DNA of 13,952 bases. It comes from CAYZSU01 sp964480565. Its GTDB lineage: Bacteria; UBA10199; 2-02-FULL-44-16; JAAZCA01. The stretch is from assembly GCA_964480565.1 (NCBI GenBank), contig CAYZSU010000057.1, positions 1 through 13,952 of the forward strand, given 5' to 3'. The position numbers and the translations under genes were made by a program. Of the stretch, positions 6,725 through 13,952 are shown piece after piece. A model generated the notes under the pieces. The model searched no databases. It saw only the letters and a list, made by a program, of their open reading frames with translations, and was not told the DNA's origin. Numbering within the stretch: the stretch's first letter is position 1; every line of letters begins with the position of its first letter.

Positions 6725-7875
6725 CCATTGTTTATTTGGATAATAATGCAACGAGTATGGTTGCACCGGAAACAGTTGATATGATCACTCCATTTTTTCA
6801 TACCTATTATGGAAACCCCTCAAGTATGCATACATTTGGCGGACAAATCGGTGAGCATATTAACACAGCGCGCAAGCAGGTTGCATCTTTAATCAATTCT
6901 CAACATACTGATGAAATTGTATTTACCAGCTGCGGCACTGAAAGTGACAATACGGCTATTTTGTCTGCCCTTGCCACGACACCCAACAAACGCCATATCA
7001 TTACATCCGCTGTTGAACATCCTGGAGTACTCAATTTAATCAAGAAATATGAGTCTGAATATAATTATACAGTCACATATTTGCCGGTTAATGAATCTGG
7101 TCAATTGAATTTGCATGAGTTTGAAAAGGCCATCACCCCAGAAACCGCATTGGTTTCGATCATGTGGGCCAACAATGAAACCGGGGTTATTTTTCCAATC
7201 AAGCGCATTGCAGAAATTTGCCAACAACACAATATTCCATTTCATGTGGATGCTGTACAAGCAGCTGGAAAAGAAGTAATAGACCTTCAAAAAATACCCA
7301 TTACTTTTTTATCATTATCCGGACACAAAATTCATGCCCCCAAAGGCATTGGTGCACTTTATGTTCGACGAGGCACACCATTTCACCCAATGATAATCGG
7401 TGGCCATCAGGAACATGGTAAGCGTTCTGGCACTCATAATGTACCTTCGATCATTGCATTTGGCCATGCATGCGAGCAAGCGCTCACGCATATGCCAAAC
7501 AACTCAAAAATAGCAGCATTAAGGGATATACTCGAAAAAGAACTATTATCCGCAATTCCAGATGTATTTATTCATGGGGATACAGGCTCACGCTTGTGCA
7601 ATACAAGCAATTTAGGCTTTGATGCGGTGGAAGGCGAAGCCATATTGCTAATGCTTAATGAATTTGGCATCTGTGCATCGTCCGGATCAGCATGTAGTTC
7701 AGGATCGCTTGATCCTTCCCATGTAATGAAAGCCATGGACATTCCATTCCGCCGAGCACATGGATCCATTCGATTTTCTTTGAGTCGCTATAGTACTAAG
7801 GAAGATATTGATGCAGTTATTCAGCATTTACCACCCATTATTGAGCGCCTTCGGGAACTATCCCCTATAATATAA
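6721..7875 (+). CDS. nifS: Cysteine desulfurase NifS/IscS type
   Basis: This PLP enzyme converts L-cysteine to L-alanine and transfers the sulfur as a persulfide to the NifU scaffold. In 384 aa it shows the N-terminal YLDNNATS, the PLP-binding lysine K203 in SLSGHKIHAPKG, the HVDAVQAAGK segment, and the catalytic cysteine C325 in ASSGSACSSGS. The SSGSACSSG loop places it in group I (IscS/NifS), not SufS. A strong AGGAGG at 6708-6713, inside nifU, precedes the ATG, and the genes overlap by four bases, so the two are translationally coupled. Being last in the operon directly after full-length NifU favours the name nifS over iscS, although activity is the same. Confidence 0.93.
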   Translation: MTIVYLDNNATSMVAPETVDMITPFFHTYYGNPSSMHTFGGQIGEHINTARKQVASLINSQHTDEIVFTSCGTESDNTAILSALATTPNKRHIITSAVEHPGVLNLIKKYESEYNYTVTYLPVNESGQLNLHEFEKAITPETALVSIMWANNETGVIFPIKRIAEICQQHNIPFHVDAVQAAGKEVIDLQKIPITFLSLSGHKIHAPKGIGALYVRRGTPFHPMIIGGHQEHGKRSGTHNVPSIIAFGHACEQALTHMPNNSKIAALRDILEKELLSAIPDVFIHGDTGSRLCNTSNLGFDAVEGEAILLMLNEFGICASSGSACSSGSLDPSHVMKAMDIPFRRAHGSIRFSLSRYSTKEDIDAVIQHLPPIIERLRELSPII

Positions 7876-7953
7876 TTTACGCCTACTCTCCAGCTGTGGG
7901 CCCGTTTAGAAAAAATAGTGACCATTTTAATACGATTGATCTATAGTCCATGC

Positions 7954-7980
7954 TTGCATTTTAAAAAACAAACTTATAAT
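7954..7980 (+). promoter_or_regulatory. Weak second promoter candidate upstream of rplM
   Basis: A perfect -10 hexamer (TATAAT, 7975-7980) has only a poor -35 (TTGCAT, 7954-7959) at 15 bp. In such AT-rich DNA this can occur by chance. Confidence 0.25.
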
Positions 7981-8118
7981 AGTTTTCAACGCATTTTTTG
8001 AAACGTTCAAACATGTAAGAATATCAGTAAATATACATCTAGACCTTTTAAACATTGCAATGAATCGCTGAATTCAATATTTTTTCATAGCCTATGCAAT
8101 AAAAACGATGTATTTTAC

Positions 8119-8146
8119 TTGACTTATTTTAGACTTCCTTTATAAA
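8119..8146 (+). promoter_or_regulatory. Predicted sigma-70 promoter of rplM-rpsI
   Basis: TTGACT (8119-8124) and TATAAA (8141-8146) are separated by 16 bp, close to consensus as expected for ribosomal protein genes. The predicted leader is about 65 nt. Confidence 0.6.
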
Positions 8147-8217
8147 GTACGGCGCTCTGAGAGAATGAGTTGGAGCAATTAATAAAATAAACCTATTTGT
8201 GATCAGCGAGTGAAATT

Positions 8218-8661
8218 ATGAGAAAAAAAGATCAAAAAACAACATTAGTAAAAAAAGAAACAACCACTAGAAACTGGGTATTGATTGATGCAAAAGATCA
8301 AATAGTAGGTCGATTGGCATCTCAAGTTGCTAATATTCTTAGAGGTAAAAATAAACCATCCTTTACGCCGCATGTTGATAATGGTGATTTTGTTGTGGTA
8401 ATTAATGCCAAAGATGTGCAATTCACTGGCAGAAAAATGGAAAATAAAGTCTATTATCACCATACAGGATATGCAGGCGGCATCAAAGGCATCACAGCCA
8501 AAGATCAGAATGAAAAACACCCTGATCGTATTATTAAAGATGCTGTATGGGGAATGCTCCCTAAGAATCGTTTATCCAGACAACTTTTAACCAAATTAAA
8601 AATCTATACTGATGATAATCATCCACATTCTGCGCAACAACCTGTTGTTGTAACCGTATAA
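8218..8661 (+). CDS. rplM: 50S ribosomal protein L13
   Basis: L13 is an early-assembly protein of the large ribosomal subunit that binds 23S rRNA. The 147 aa match the family along the full length: NWVLIDAKDQIVGRLAS, TPHVDNGDFVVVINA, NKVYYHHTGYAGGIK, GMLPKNRLSR and the ending HPHSAQQPVVV. It is about five residues longer than the E. coli protein because of a Lys/Thr-rich N-terminus. The ATG at 8218 has only a weak ribosome-binding site. It is followed after 12 nt by rpsI, the usual L13-S9 pair. Confidence 0.97.
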   Translation: MRKKDQKTTLVKKETTTRNWVLIDAKDQIVGRLASQVANILRGKNKPSFTPHVDNGDFVVVINAKDVQFTGRKMENKVYYHHTGYAGGIKGITAKDQNEKHPDRIIKDAVWGMLPKNRLSRQLLTKLKIYTDDNHPHSAQQPVVVTV

Positions 8662-8673
8662 GAGAGAGATATT

Positions 8674-9075
8674 ATGACAGAAAAAATAACTACTGAATTT
8701 ATTGCTTGTGGAAGACGTAAAACTTCAATTGCTCGTGTTCGCATGCAAGCTGGTACAGGAACAATTACAGTTAATGGTCGAACAAAAGACGAATATTTCC
8801 CTCGCCCTACATTGCAAATGATCATTGATCAACCATTTGTCATTTCTGGTACATCAGGACAATATGATGTTCGTGTCAATGTATGTGGTGGTGGTATTGC
8901 AGGCCAAGCAGGTGCCATTCGTCATGGTATCTCACGTGCATTATTGGAAATGAACCAAGATTTGCGCAAACCATTAAAGAATGAATCCCTACTCACACGG
9001 GATGCTCGTGAAAAAGAGCGCCGCAAAGTGGGTTGCCGTAAAGCGCGTCGTAAACCGCAATTCTCAAAACGTTAA
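8674..9075 (+). CDS. rpsI: 30S ribosomal protein S9
   Basis: S9 sits in the head of the small subunit, and its C-terminal tail reaches the P-site tRNA. The 133 aa show the family features: GRRKTSIARVRMQAGTGTI near the start, GGGIAGQAGAIRHGISRAL in the middle, and the basic ending RRKPQFSKR, whose terminal Lys-Arg contacts tRNA. An AGAGAGAG stretch right after the rplM stop serves as ribosome-binding site. Transcription of the pair stops at the hairpin that begins a few nt after the stop codon. Confidence 0.97.
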   Translation: MTEKITTEFIACGRRKTSIARVRMQAGTGTITVNGRTKDEYFPRPTLQMIIDQPFVISGTSGQYDVRVNVCGGGIAGQAGAIRHGISRALLEMNQDLRKPLKNESLLTRDAREKERRKVGCRKARRKPQFSKR

Positions 9076-9078
9076 TTC

Positions 9079-9103
9079 AAGGAGGCAATTGCCTCCTTTT
9101 TTT
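9079..9103 (+). terminator. Rho-independent terminator of rplM-rpsI
   Basis: AAGGAGGCAATTGCCTCCTT (9079-9098) is a perfect 20-nt palindrome with a GC-rich GGAGGC stem, followed by seven T in a row (9097-9103). This is the clearest terminator of the window. Confidence 0.92.
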
Positions 9104-9338
9104 ATTGCCTATTATTTATTAATTAAAATACATCCACTCTAAGTACAATTAATGACTAATTATGGGACTGTTGAAAAATAGACAATTTGTGAGATTTTTC
9201 AAAAGCACCTAGATTCTATACATCTGTAAATCTGTAATCGGGGCGTATATGCGAGCATATGTAGATTATGGGTGCAGCGGAAAATACCGACAATGGGAGT
9301 TTGTGAATAGCCCAATTATTTTTTCTCATCCTCATTCT
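9104..9338. other. Non-coding stretch between the rpsI terminator and the pyrG promoter
   Basis: The gap from rpsI to pyrG is 335 nt. It holds the terminator, about 55 nt of AT-rich sequence, the second MITE-like element with its target duplications (9158-9320), and then the pyrG promoter. No coding frame is credible. Confidence 0.7.
9164..9314. mobile_element. MITE-like element, copy 2, between rpsI and pyrG
   Basis: The 151-bp element begins GGGACTGTTGAAAAAT and ends GTTTGTGAATAGCCC. Read inward from the right the end is GGGCTATTCACAAAC, so the termini form an imperfect inverted repeat (GGG, CT-TT, A-AAA in common with one gap). AATTAT lies directly on both sides (9158-9163 and 9315-9320), a likely target-site duplication. 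The interior contains ATATGC GA GCATAT, a short hairpin, and no coding capacity. It is related to the element at 4181-4322 over its whole length but clearly diverged. Confidence 0.7.
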
Positions 9339-9366
9339 TGACAGCAATGAACACCCTATTTATAGT
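9339..9366 (+). promoter_or_regulatory. Predicted sigma-70 promoter of pyrG
   Basis: TTGACA (9339-9344) and TATAGT (9361-9366) lie 16 bp apart, just after the right target duplication of the MITE-like element, so the insertion left the promoter core intact. The ribosome-binding site AGGTGA is at 9401-9406. Confidence 0.65.
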
Positions 9367-9410
9367 GCGCTGAATTTGAGTACAAACATTTTTATTATAC
9401 AGGTGAACAA

Positions 9411-11117
9411 ATGATATCAAAGACAAAATTTATCTTCGTAACAGGTGGCGTTGTATCCGGACTCGGCAAAGGCATTGCATCTGCATCTTTAGCAGCACTA
9501 CTTGAAAGTAGAGGGCTCTCAGTTACGATTCAAAAGCTAGACCCTTATATCAATGTTGATCCTGGAACAATGAGCCCATTCCAACATGGCGAAGTATTTG
9601 TCACGGATGATGGCGCAGAAACCGACTTAGATCTTGGGCATTACGAACGATTTACATCCAGACGTATGTGCAAATTAAATAATTTCACTACAGGACGTAT
9701 TTATAATTCAGTTATTCAAAAGGAACGCCGAGGTGATTATCTAGGTCGTACAGTACAGGTTATCCCACATATTACGGATGAAATTAAAGCCAGTATCATG
9801 AAAATTGCATCCAAAACAGATATTGTTATTGTAGAAATTGGCGGCACCGTGGGAGACATTGAAAGCCTCCCCTTTTTAGAAGCAATTCGGCAATTTAAAC
9901 GTGACATAGGCCGAGACAATGTCATTTATATACATCTCACACTGATCCCATACATTGGCGCTTCAGGAGAGTTAAAAACCAAACCCACACAGCATAGCGT
10001 TCAAAAGTTACGTGAAATCGGCATTCAGCCTGATATTTTACTGTGTCGATCTGAACATTCCTTAAATAATGAATTAAAAGCCAAAATTTCACTATTCTGC
10101 AATTTACCGACAGACTGTGTCATTACAGCCAGAGATGTCACGCATATCTATGATGTACCACTTATGCTTCGAGATGAACATTTAGACGATAAAGTCGTAG
10201 AATTACTGAATATCTGGACAAAAACACCGGACTTGTCTGTATGGCAAAACCTCGCAAATTCCATTCGTAATACGGAAAATACAGTCATTATTGCCATTGT
10301 TGGAAAATATGTCCATCTTACTGACTCCTATAAGAGTTTAAATGAAGCATTGCAGCATGGAGGATATGCCAATCAAACACATGTAAATTTAAAATTCATT
10401 GACTCGGAAAAATTGGAAGAAAAAGATGGGCTGAATGTATTAGATGATGTGCATGCGATTTTAGTTCCCGGTGGATTTGGTGAACGAGGTGTTGAAGGAA
10501 AAATCAATGCCATTAAATATGCACGTGAAAAACTTATCCCCTACTATGGTATATGCTTGGGCATGCAATTAGCAGTGATTGAATTTGCTCGCAATGTATG
10601 TCAGCTTGAAAATGCAAATAGCTTAGAATTTGATCCAAATACAATACACCCTGTAATCAATCTCATGGAGGAACAAAAAGCCGTGTACAATAAAGGGGCA
10701 ACCATGCGTTTGGGCGCTTATGAATGTGAAATTGAAAAAGATTCACATGCATTTAATGCCTATACTGATAAATTAATCAGCGAACGCCATCGCCATCGCT
10801 ATGAGTTCAACAACGATTATACGACAGAATTGTCAGAAAAAGGGCTTCAAATTGTTGGTACATCTCCAAAGACAGGTTTAGTTGAAATCATTGAGATAAA
10901 GGAGCATCCCTGGTTTGTCGGATGTCAATTTCACCCTGAATTTAAGTCAAAACCCATGAATGCCCATCCCTTATTTGATCATTTTATTAAAGCAGCGCTG
11001 GCATTTTCGAAACAAAAACAATGGAGCAAGCAAAAAAAATCAAATCCCATTACAACGACAACAAAAAAACAATGCAAGCGCCAGAAAGAAAATAGCACCG
11101 CACAAGCAAACATATAA
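9411..11117 (+). CDS. pyrG: CTP synthase
   Basis: CTP synthase makes CTP from UTP, ATP and glutamine, the last step of de novo cytidine nucleotide synthesis. The N-terminal synthetase domain (about 1-267) has the nucleotide loop TGGVVSGLGKG at 11-21, then QKLDPYINVDPGTMSPFQHG. The glutamine amidotransferase domain (about 290-533) has the nucleophile C382 in GICLGMQ and the His-Glu pair H508/E510 in FHPEF. All catalytic residues are present. The protein is 568 aa, some 25-30 longer than usual: residues 534-568 form a Lys/Gln/Thr-rich tail absent from the typical enzyme. It has its own promoter and is not followed by eno or kdsA as in enteric bacteria, but by rpoN. Confidence 0.97.
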   Translation: MISKTKFIFVTGGVVSGLGKGIASASLAALLESRGLSVTIQKLDPYINVDPGTMSPFQHGEVFVTDDGAETDLDLGHYERFTSRRMCKLNNFTTGRIYNSVIQKERRGDYLGRTVQVIPHITDEIKASIMKIASKTDIVIVEIGGTVGDIESLPFLEAIRQFKRDIGRDNVIYIHLTLIPYIGASGELKTKPTQHSVQKLREIGIQPDILLCRSEHSLNNELKAKISLFCNLPTDCVITARDVTHIYDVPLMLRDEHLDDKVVELLNIWTKTPDLSVWQNLANSIRNTENTVIIAIVGKYVHLTDSYKSLNEALQHGGYANQTHVNLKFIDSEKLEEKDGLNVLDDVHAILVPGGFGERGVEGKINAIKYAREKLIPYYGICLGMQLAVIEFARNVCQLENANSLEFDPNTIHPVINLMEEQKAVYNKGATMRLGAYECEIEKDSHAFNAYTDKLISERHRHRYEFNNDYTTELSEKGLQIVGTSPKTGLVEIIEIKEHPWFVGCQFHPEFKSKPMNAHPLFDHFIKAALAFSKQKQWSKQKKSNPITTTTKKQCKRQKENSTAQANI

Positions 11118-11179
11118 ATTCATTCCTCCCTAAAATCCCTTATACTGAACACATTTGCTGATGTCATAATGTCGATTTC

Positions 11180-11211
11180 TTGACTTTTTACCCTCTAAAC
11201 TCTATTATAAT
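11180..11211 (+). promoter_or_regulatory. Predicted sigma-70 promoter of rpoN
   Basis: TTGACT (11180-11185) is followed at 17 bp by TATTAT (11203-11208), overlapping a perfect TATAAT (11206-11211) at 20 bp. AAAGGA near 11236 is the ribosome-binding site of rpoN. Confidence 0.5.
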
Positions 11212-11251
11212 ATTAATCGACTACCTATGGATTTAAAGGAAACGCATCATT

Positions 11252-12721
11252 ATGGCATTGGAATTAAAACAAAGTCTCAAATTAGCCCAGCAACTTGTTG
11301 TTACACCACAACTTCAACAAGCAATAAAACTATTACAACTCTCTCAAATCGAGTTAAATAGCTTAGTTCAAAATGAACTGCTTGAAAATCCAATTTTGGA
11401 AGATAAAGAAGCTCAACCAGAAGAAATACTTGATAAACAAAGCAATGCAGAAAAGCATGAACAAGCCAAGTTAGATCAACGTCCAAGTGAGCAAGTAGAT
11501 GAGGTTGGCACAAAAGATGGCGAACTTAAAGAACCCAATAACTTTGACTGGGAAAACTATTTAGATACGAATAATTCTGCCACATATAATGCTGAACACA
11601 GTAGCCGAAGTGATGAGCCACAAACATATGAAAATGTCATTCGGCAAACCGAATCCCTTCAGGAACATTTACTTTGGCAACTGCACTTATCATCATTTAC
11701 AGACATTCAACTTAAAATTGGCCAAGAAATTATTGGCAATATCGATGATATTGGCTACTTTAAAGCCAGTATCGATGAAATATCCAAGAAGTTAAACATT
11801 CCACTCAGTGATGTTCAGAACATACTCAACAAAATTCAATTATTTGACCCATTAGGTGTTGCGGCTAGGGATATAAAAGAATGCCTATGCCTGCAGATTA
11901 AGCATTTTCCTGAAGAACGTGAATATCTTGAAATTATCATCAATTATCATTTTGCTGACTTAGAAAAACATGATTATAAAAAAATTGCTAAAGCCTTGGG
12001 CATTGATATTACTCGTATACAACATATGGCTCATATCATTTCAGACCTGGAACCACGACCTGGACGCCCTTTTCAAGAAGAAATGCCTCATTATATTACT
12101 CCAGATGTATATGTTCAAAAAATAGGCAATGATTATGTCGTTACATTAAATGAAGATGGACTTCCCAAACTTCGAGTCAGCAATTTTTATAGACAAGCAC
12201 TTATGAAGGGCTCTGACGTTGCTAAGCATACAAAGGAATATATTCAAGAACGCATGCGCTCTGCTATTTGGCTCATTAAAAGCATTCACCAACGACAACG
12301 CACATTACACAGAGTTACAGAAAGCATTGTAAAATTTCAAAGAGATTTTTTTGAAAATGGTGTTGAACATTTAAAACCTTTAATTCTACGCGATGTTGCC
12401 GATGATATTGAAATGCATGAATCCACAATCAGCCGTGTCACTACCAACAAATATGTTCATACTTCCCGTGGTATTTATGAATTGAAATTTTTCTTTAATA
12501 GCGGTATTCAGCAACTAGAAGGTGGCGGTATTGCAAGTGAAGCAGTTAAAATTATGATAAAAAATTTAATTGATAAAGAAAATTCACAAAAACCATACTC
12601 TGATAGACGAATTGTTGATTATTTAAAAAAACATAATATTGATATTGCCAGACGGACAGTGGCTAAATACAGGGAAGTATTGAATATACTCCCTTCATCA
12701 CGACGTCGTGAACGATCATAA
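11252..12721 (+). CDS. rpoN: RNA polymerase sigma-54 factor RpoN
   Basis: Sigma-54 directs RNA polymerase to -24/-12 promoters and needs an ATP-driven enhancer-binding activator. The 489 aa carry all three regions: glutamine/leucine-rich region I (about 1-50, with LAQQLVVTPQLQQAIKLLQL) that contacts activators; an acidic, variable region II (about 50-125); and region III with the core-binding part, a helix-turn-helix (about 385-410, HESTISRVTTNKYV), and the RpoN box ARRTVAKYRE at 466-475 that reads the -24 element. Length is normal. It is followed after 16 nt by hpf, the conserved rpoN-hpf order of Proteobacteria. I found no sigma-54 promoter in this window, so its targets lie elsewhere. Confidence 0.97.
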   Translation: MALELKQSLKLAQQLVVTPQLQQAIKLLQLSQIELNSLVQNELLENPILEDKEAQPEEILDKQSNAEKHEQAKLDQRPSEQVDEVGTKDGELKEPNNFDWENYLDTNNSATYNAEHSSRSDEPQTYENVIRQTESLQEHLLWQLHLSSFTDIQLKIGQEIIGNIDDIGYFKASIDEISKKLNIPLSDVQNILNKIQLFDPLGVAARDIKECLCLQIKHFPEEREYLEIIINYHFADLEKHDYKKIAKALGIDITRIQHMAHIISDLEPRPGRPFQEEMPHYITPDVYVQKIGNDYVVTLNEDGLPKLRVSNFYRQALMKGSDVAKHTKEYIQERMRSAIWLIKSIHQRQRTLHRVTESIVKFQRDFFENGVEHLKPLILRDVADDIEMHESTISRVTTNKYVHTSRGIYELKFFFNSGIQQLEGGGIASEAVKIMIKNLIDKENSQKPYSDRRIVDYLKKHNIDIARRTVAKYREVLNILPSSRRRERS

Positions 12722-12737
12722 CATAAGGGAAAACATA

Positions 12738-13058
12738 ATGACTATGGAAAAGAACCTCGAAACAACATATACCTTTCGCAATATGGATGCTACAGATGCA
12801 TTGAAAGTACACACAGATAAACGATTAAAGCGAGTCAAAAAATTTCTACTTCATAAAGATGCCAATGCGCATATTATTTTTAAGTTAGATGGCTCATCGT
12901 CACATACTGCAGAAGTGACTATACACTTTAAAGGAACCCGATATGTAGGACGATTTACATCCCATGATATGTATGGCTCAATTGATAATGCAATTGAACG
13001 CATTGAAACTCAATTACATAAAAACAAAGATCGCATCACAGCTCATAAAGGCGAATAA
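12738..13058 (+). CDS. hpf: Ribosome hibernation promoting factor HPF (short form)
   Basis: HPF binds the 30S decoding channel of idle ribosomes and promotes inactive 100S dimers in stationary phase. From the ATG at 12738 the protein has 106 aa, the short form without the C-terminal dimerisation domain. It shows the expected beta-alpha-beta-beta-beta-alpha pattern: TYTFRNMDATDALKVHTDKR, then AHIIFKLDG, AEVTIHFKG and SIDNAIERIETQL. An in-frame ATG at 12708 lies inside the end of rpoN, but AAGGGA at 12725-12730 is well placed only for 12738, which decides the start. It forms an operon with rpoN. Confidence 0.92.
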   Translation: MTMEKNLETTYTFRNMDATDALKVHTDKRLKRVKKFLLHKDANAHIIFKLDGSSSHTAEVTIHFKGTRYVGRFTSHDMYGSIDNAIERIETQLHKNKDRITAHKGE

Positions 13059-13094
13059 AAATCAACCTTGCTTTTTATTGTCTCCTAGGCTAGA

Positions 13095-13170
13095 CAGCGA
13101 AAAATTATATTTTCACTGCCAAAAATGCACATGTGCTTGATTAATTTTATGGTTTTTTGTAATCAAAAAA
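13095..13170. repeat. Two AT-rich inverted repeats between hpf and ptsN
   Basis: CAGCGAAAA and TTTTCACTG (13095-13118) pair with one mismatch around ATTATA, and TTTTTTG and CAAAAAA (13153-13170) pair perfectly around TAAT. Either may act as a weak terminator or a regulator site in the 166-nt gap; neither has a GC-rich stem plus T-run. Confidence 0.3.
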
Positions 13171-13224
13171 TTATCATTGATACTGCAACTCCTTTTGAGT
13201 GAACTTCATATTAGGTAGGTATTT

Positions 13225-13686
13225 ATGCATCTTGCTGACATGCTCAACAAACATTTATTTTGGGCAGACTTAAAAGCAACAACAAAACCAGACATTATTA
13301 GAGAACTATCTAACAATATATCTCATGAGTTTTCTGAAATTGAATCAAAACAAATCGCCACACTTCTTATGGAAAGAGAACGCTTAGGCAGCACAGGTAT
13401 TCAAGATGGTATCGCTATTCCCCATGCAAAGATTGACTCTTTATCACAAATTATTATCGCATGCGGTAAGTGCAATAAGGGAATTGATTTTGATTCGCAT
13501 GATGGACAAACAACATTTATTTTCTTTGTTCTTCTTGCACCAAAGAGTGCTACAGGCCAACACCTTAAAGTATTAGCAAGGCTATCGCGCATACTTAAAC
13601 AGTCACAATTTCGAAAAAAAATAAAACAAGCAATGACTGCCGATGAAATGTATCAAATCACTGTTAATGAGGATGATAAATTATAA
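13225..13686 (+). CDS. ptsN: PTS nitrogen-related EIIA protein (EIIA-Ntr)
   Basis: EIIA-Ntr is the phosphate acceptor at the end of the regulatory PTS-Ntr chain (EI-Ntr, NPr/HPr, EIIA-Ntr). It transports no sugar and instead regulates potassium uptake, nitrogen and carbon functions in many Proteobacteria. The 153 aa form one PTS EIIA type-2 domain, with the phosphorylated histidine H67 in GIAIPHAK preceded by ERLGSTGIQDG. AGGTAGG at about 13211-13219 is the ribosome-binding site. Its stop overlaps the hprK start by one base (TAATG), so the two are translationally coupled. Its place after rpoN-hpf is classical. A 166-nt gap leaves room for a separate promoter, but none is convincing. Confidence 0.95.
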   Translation: MHLADMLNKHLFWADLKATTKPDIIRELSNNISHEFSEIESKQIATLLMERERLGSTGIQDGIAIPHAKIDSLSQIIIACGKCNKGIDFDSHDGQTTFIFFVLLAPKSATGQHLKVLARLSRILKQSQFRKKIKQAMTADEMYQITVNEDDKL

Positions 13687-13952
13687 TGTTAAATATACCA
13701 GTTATAAATTTATTAAAAGATACTGAACATCGCTTATACTTGGAATTACTTACTGGAAAAAAATATTTACATAAAAAAATTGTTATTCCTCGCATACAAA
13801 AACCTGGACTTGCACTAACAGGCGATACAACAAATCTTCATCCGGGCCGTGTACAAATTTTTGGCAAAGCAGAATTACGACATTTAAACTCTCTTTCAGA
13901 AAAAAAACTAACACATATCCTGAGTGATTTCACAAAAGTGGATATTGCCTGT
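13686..13952 (+). CDS. hprK: HPr kinase/phosphorylase, N-terminal part (cut by window edge)
   Basis: HprK phosphorylates HPr on a serine with ATP or pyrophosphate and also removes that phosphate. The first 89 codons are in the window and remain open to the edge. They match the N-terminal HprK domain: RIQKPGLALTG, LHPGRVQIFGKAE and the helix LRHLNSLSEKKL. The catalytic P-loop domain lies beyond the edge and cannot be judged. The ATG overlaps the ptsN stop by one base. In Proteobacteria with this gene after ptsN, it usually works in a regulatory PTS rather than in sugar uptake. Confidence 0.93.
   Translation, partial: MLNIPVINLLKDTEHRLYLELLTGKKYLHKKIVIPRIQKPGLALTGDTTNLHPGRVQIFGKAELRHLNSLSEKKLTHILSDFTKVDIAC

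Larger units (their letters stand above)
7876..8217. other. 342-nt AT-rich gap between nifS and rplM, no gene seen
   Basis: No credible coding frame lies here. Positions 7982-8015 hold overlapping weak inverted repeats (GTTTTCAA with TTGAAAC; TTTGAA with TTCAAA around ACG). No convincing terminator follows nifS. The downstream third holds the rplM promoter and a leader of about 65 nt. Confidence 0.6.

Noticed and set aside
6385..6801. 138-codon minus-strand open frame across the nifU/nifS junction
   Set aside because: It is the antisense shadow of two well-supported genes with all catalytic residues intact.
7876..8040. A further MITE-like copy or small RNA in the nifS-rplM gap
   Set aside because: The gap has short TTGAAA/TTCAAA repeats but no matching termini, flanking duplication or strong hairpin with a T-run.
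12708..13058. hpf starting at the ATG at 12708
   Set aside because: That ATG overlaps the end of rpoN and adds ten residues foreign to the family; the ribosome-binding site AAGGGA fits the ATG at 12738.
1..13952. CRISPR arrays, tRNA or rRNA genes, and sigma-54 (-24/-12) promoters
   Set aside because: I saw no regularly spaced repeats, no cloverleaf-like segments, no rRNA sequence, and no GG-N10-GC site of the TGGCAC-N5-TTGC type outside chance partial matches in coding regions.

Overview
The window is AT-rich (roughly 35-38 % GC by eye) and carries housekeeping and nitrogen/PTS-control genes of a Gram-negative bacterium. A deltaproteobacterium (Desulfobacterota, perhaps near the Desulfobacteraceae) fits best. 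The reasons are a full-length three-module NifU with NifS as the likely general Fe-S assembly system, a signal peptide-TPR-AMIN-Amidase_3 cell-wall amidase, an rpoN-hpf-ptsN-hprK cluster that includes HPr kinase, and the style of the NifU and HprK sequences. This placement is inference from protein character, not from a search.

Layout. Positions 1-4342 lie on the minus strand: glnD (PII uridylyltransferase, 3' end cut by the window edge), whose start overlaps the end of a secreted N-acetylmuramoyl-L-alanine amidase gene. The amidase gene is damaged twice. A 142-bp MITE-like element sits in the signal-peptide coding region, and the frame shifts by one base at an A9 tract just before the catalytic domain. 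Everything from 4585 on is on the plus strand: a lytic transglycosylase; a merR-nifU-nifS operon; rplM-rpsI ending in a strong terminator; a second copy of the MITE-like element; pyrG; then rpoN-hpf, ptsN and the start of hprK (cut by the right edge).

How the genes work together. The merR-nifU-nifS unit looks self-contained: a desulfurase, a scaffold, and a regulator with four cysteines in two CxxC pairs, headed by a perfect 16-bp palindrome overlapping the -35 box. RpoN, HPF, EIIA-Ntr and HprK form the classic sigma-54/PTS-Ntr neighbourhood; GlnD, 11 kb away, is the PII-side nitrogen sensor. The amidase and the transglycosylase are divergent neighbours that both act on peptidoglycan.

Most unusual observations. 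The two short elements (4181-4322 and 9164-9314) belong to one divergent family, and each is flanked by its own AT-rich target duplication (ATTAA and AATTAT). The first inserted in frame: element plus duplication is 147 bp, exactly 49 codons. Removing it restores a textbook signal peptide. The A9 tract then makes the amidase depend on frameshifting or transcript slippage, unless the gene is decaying or the tract is a sequencing error. No transposase, CRISPR, tRNA or rRNA was seen.
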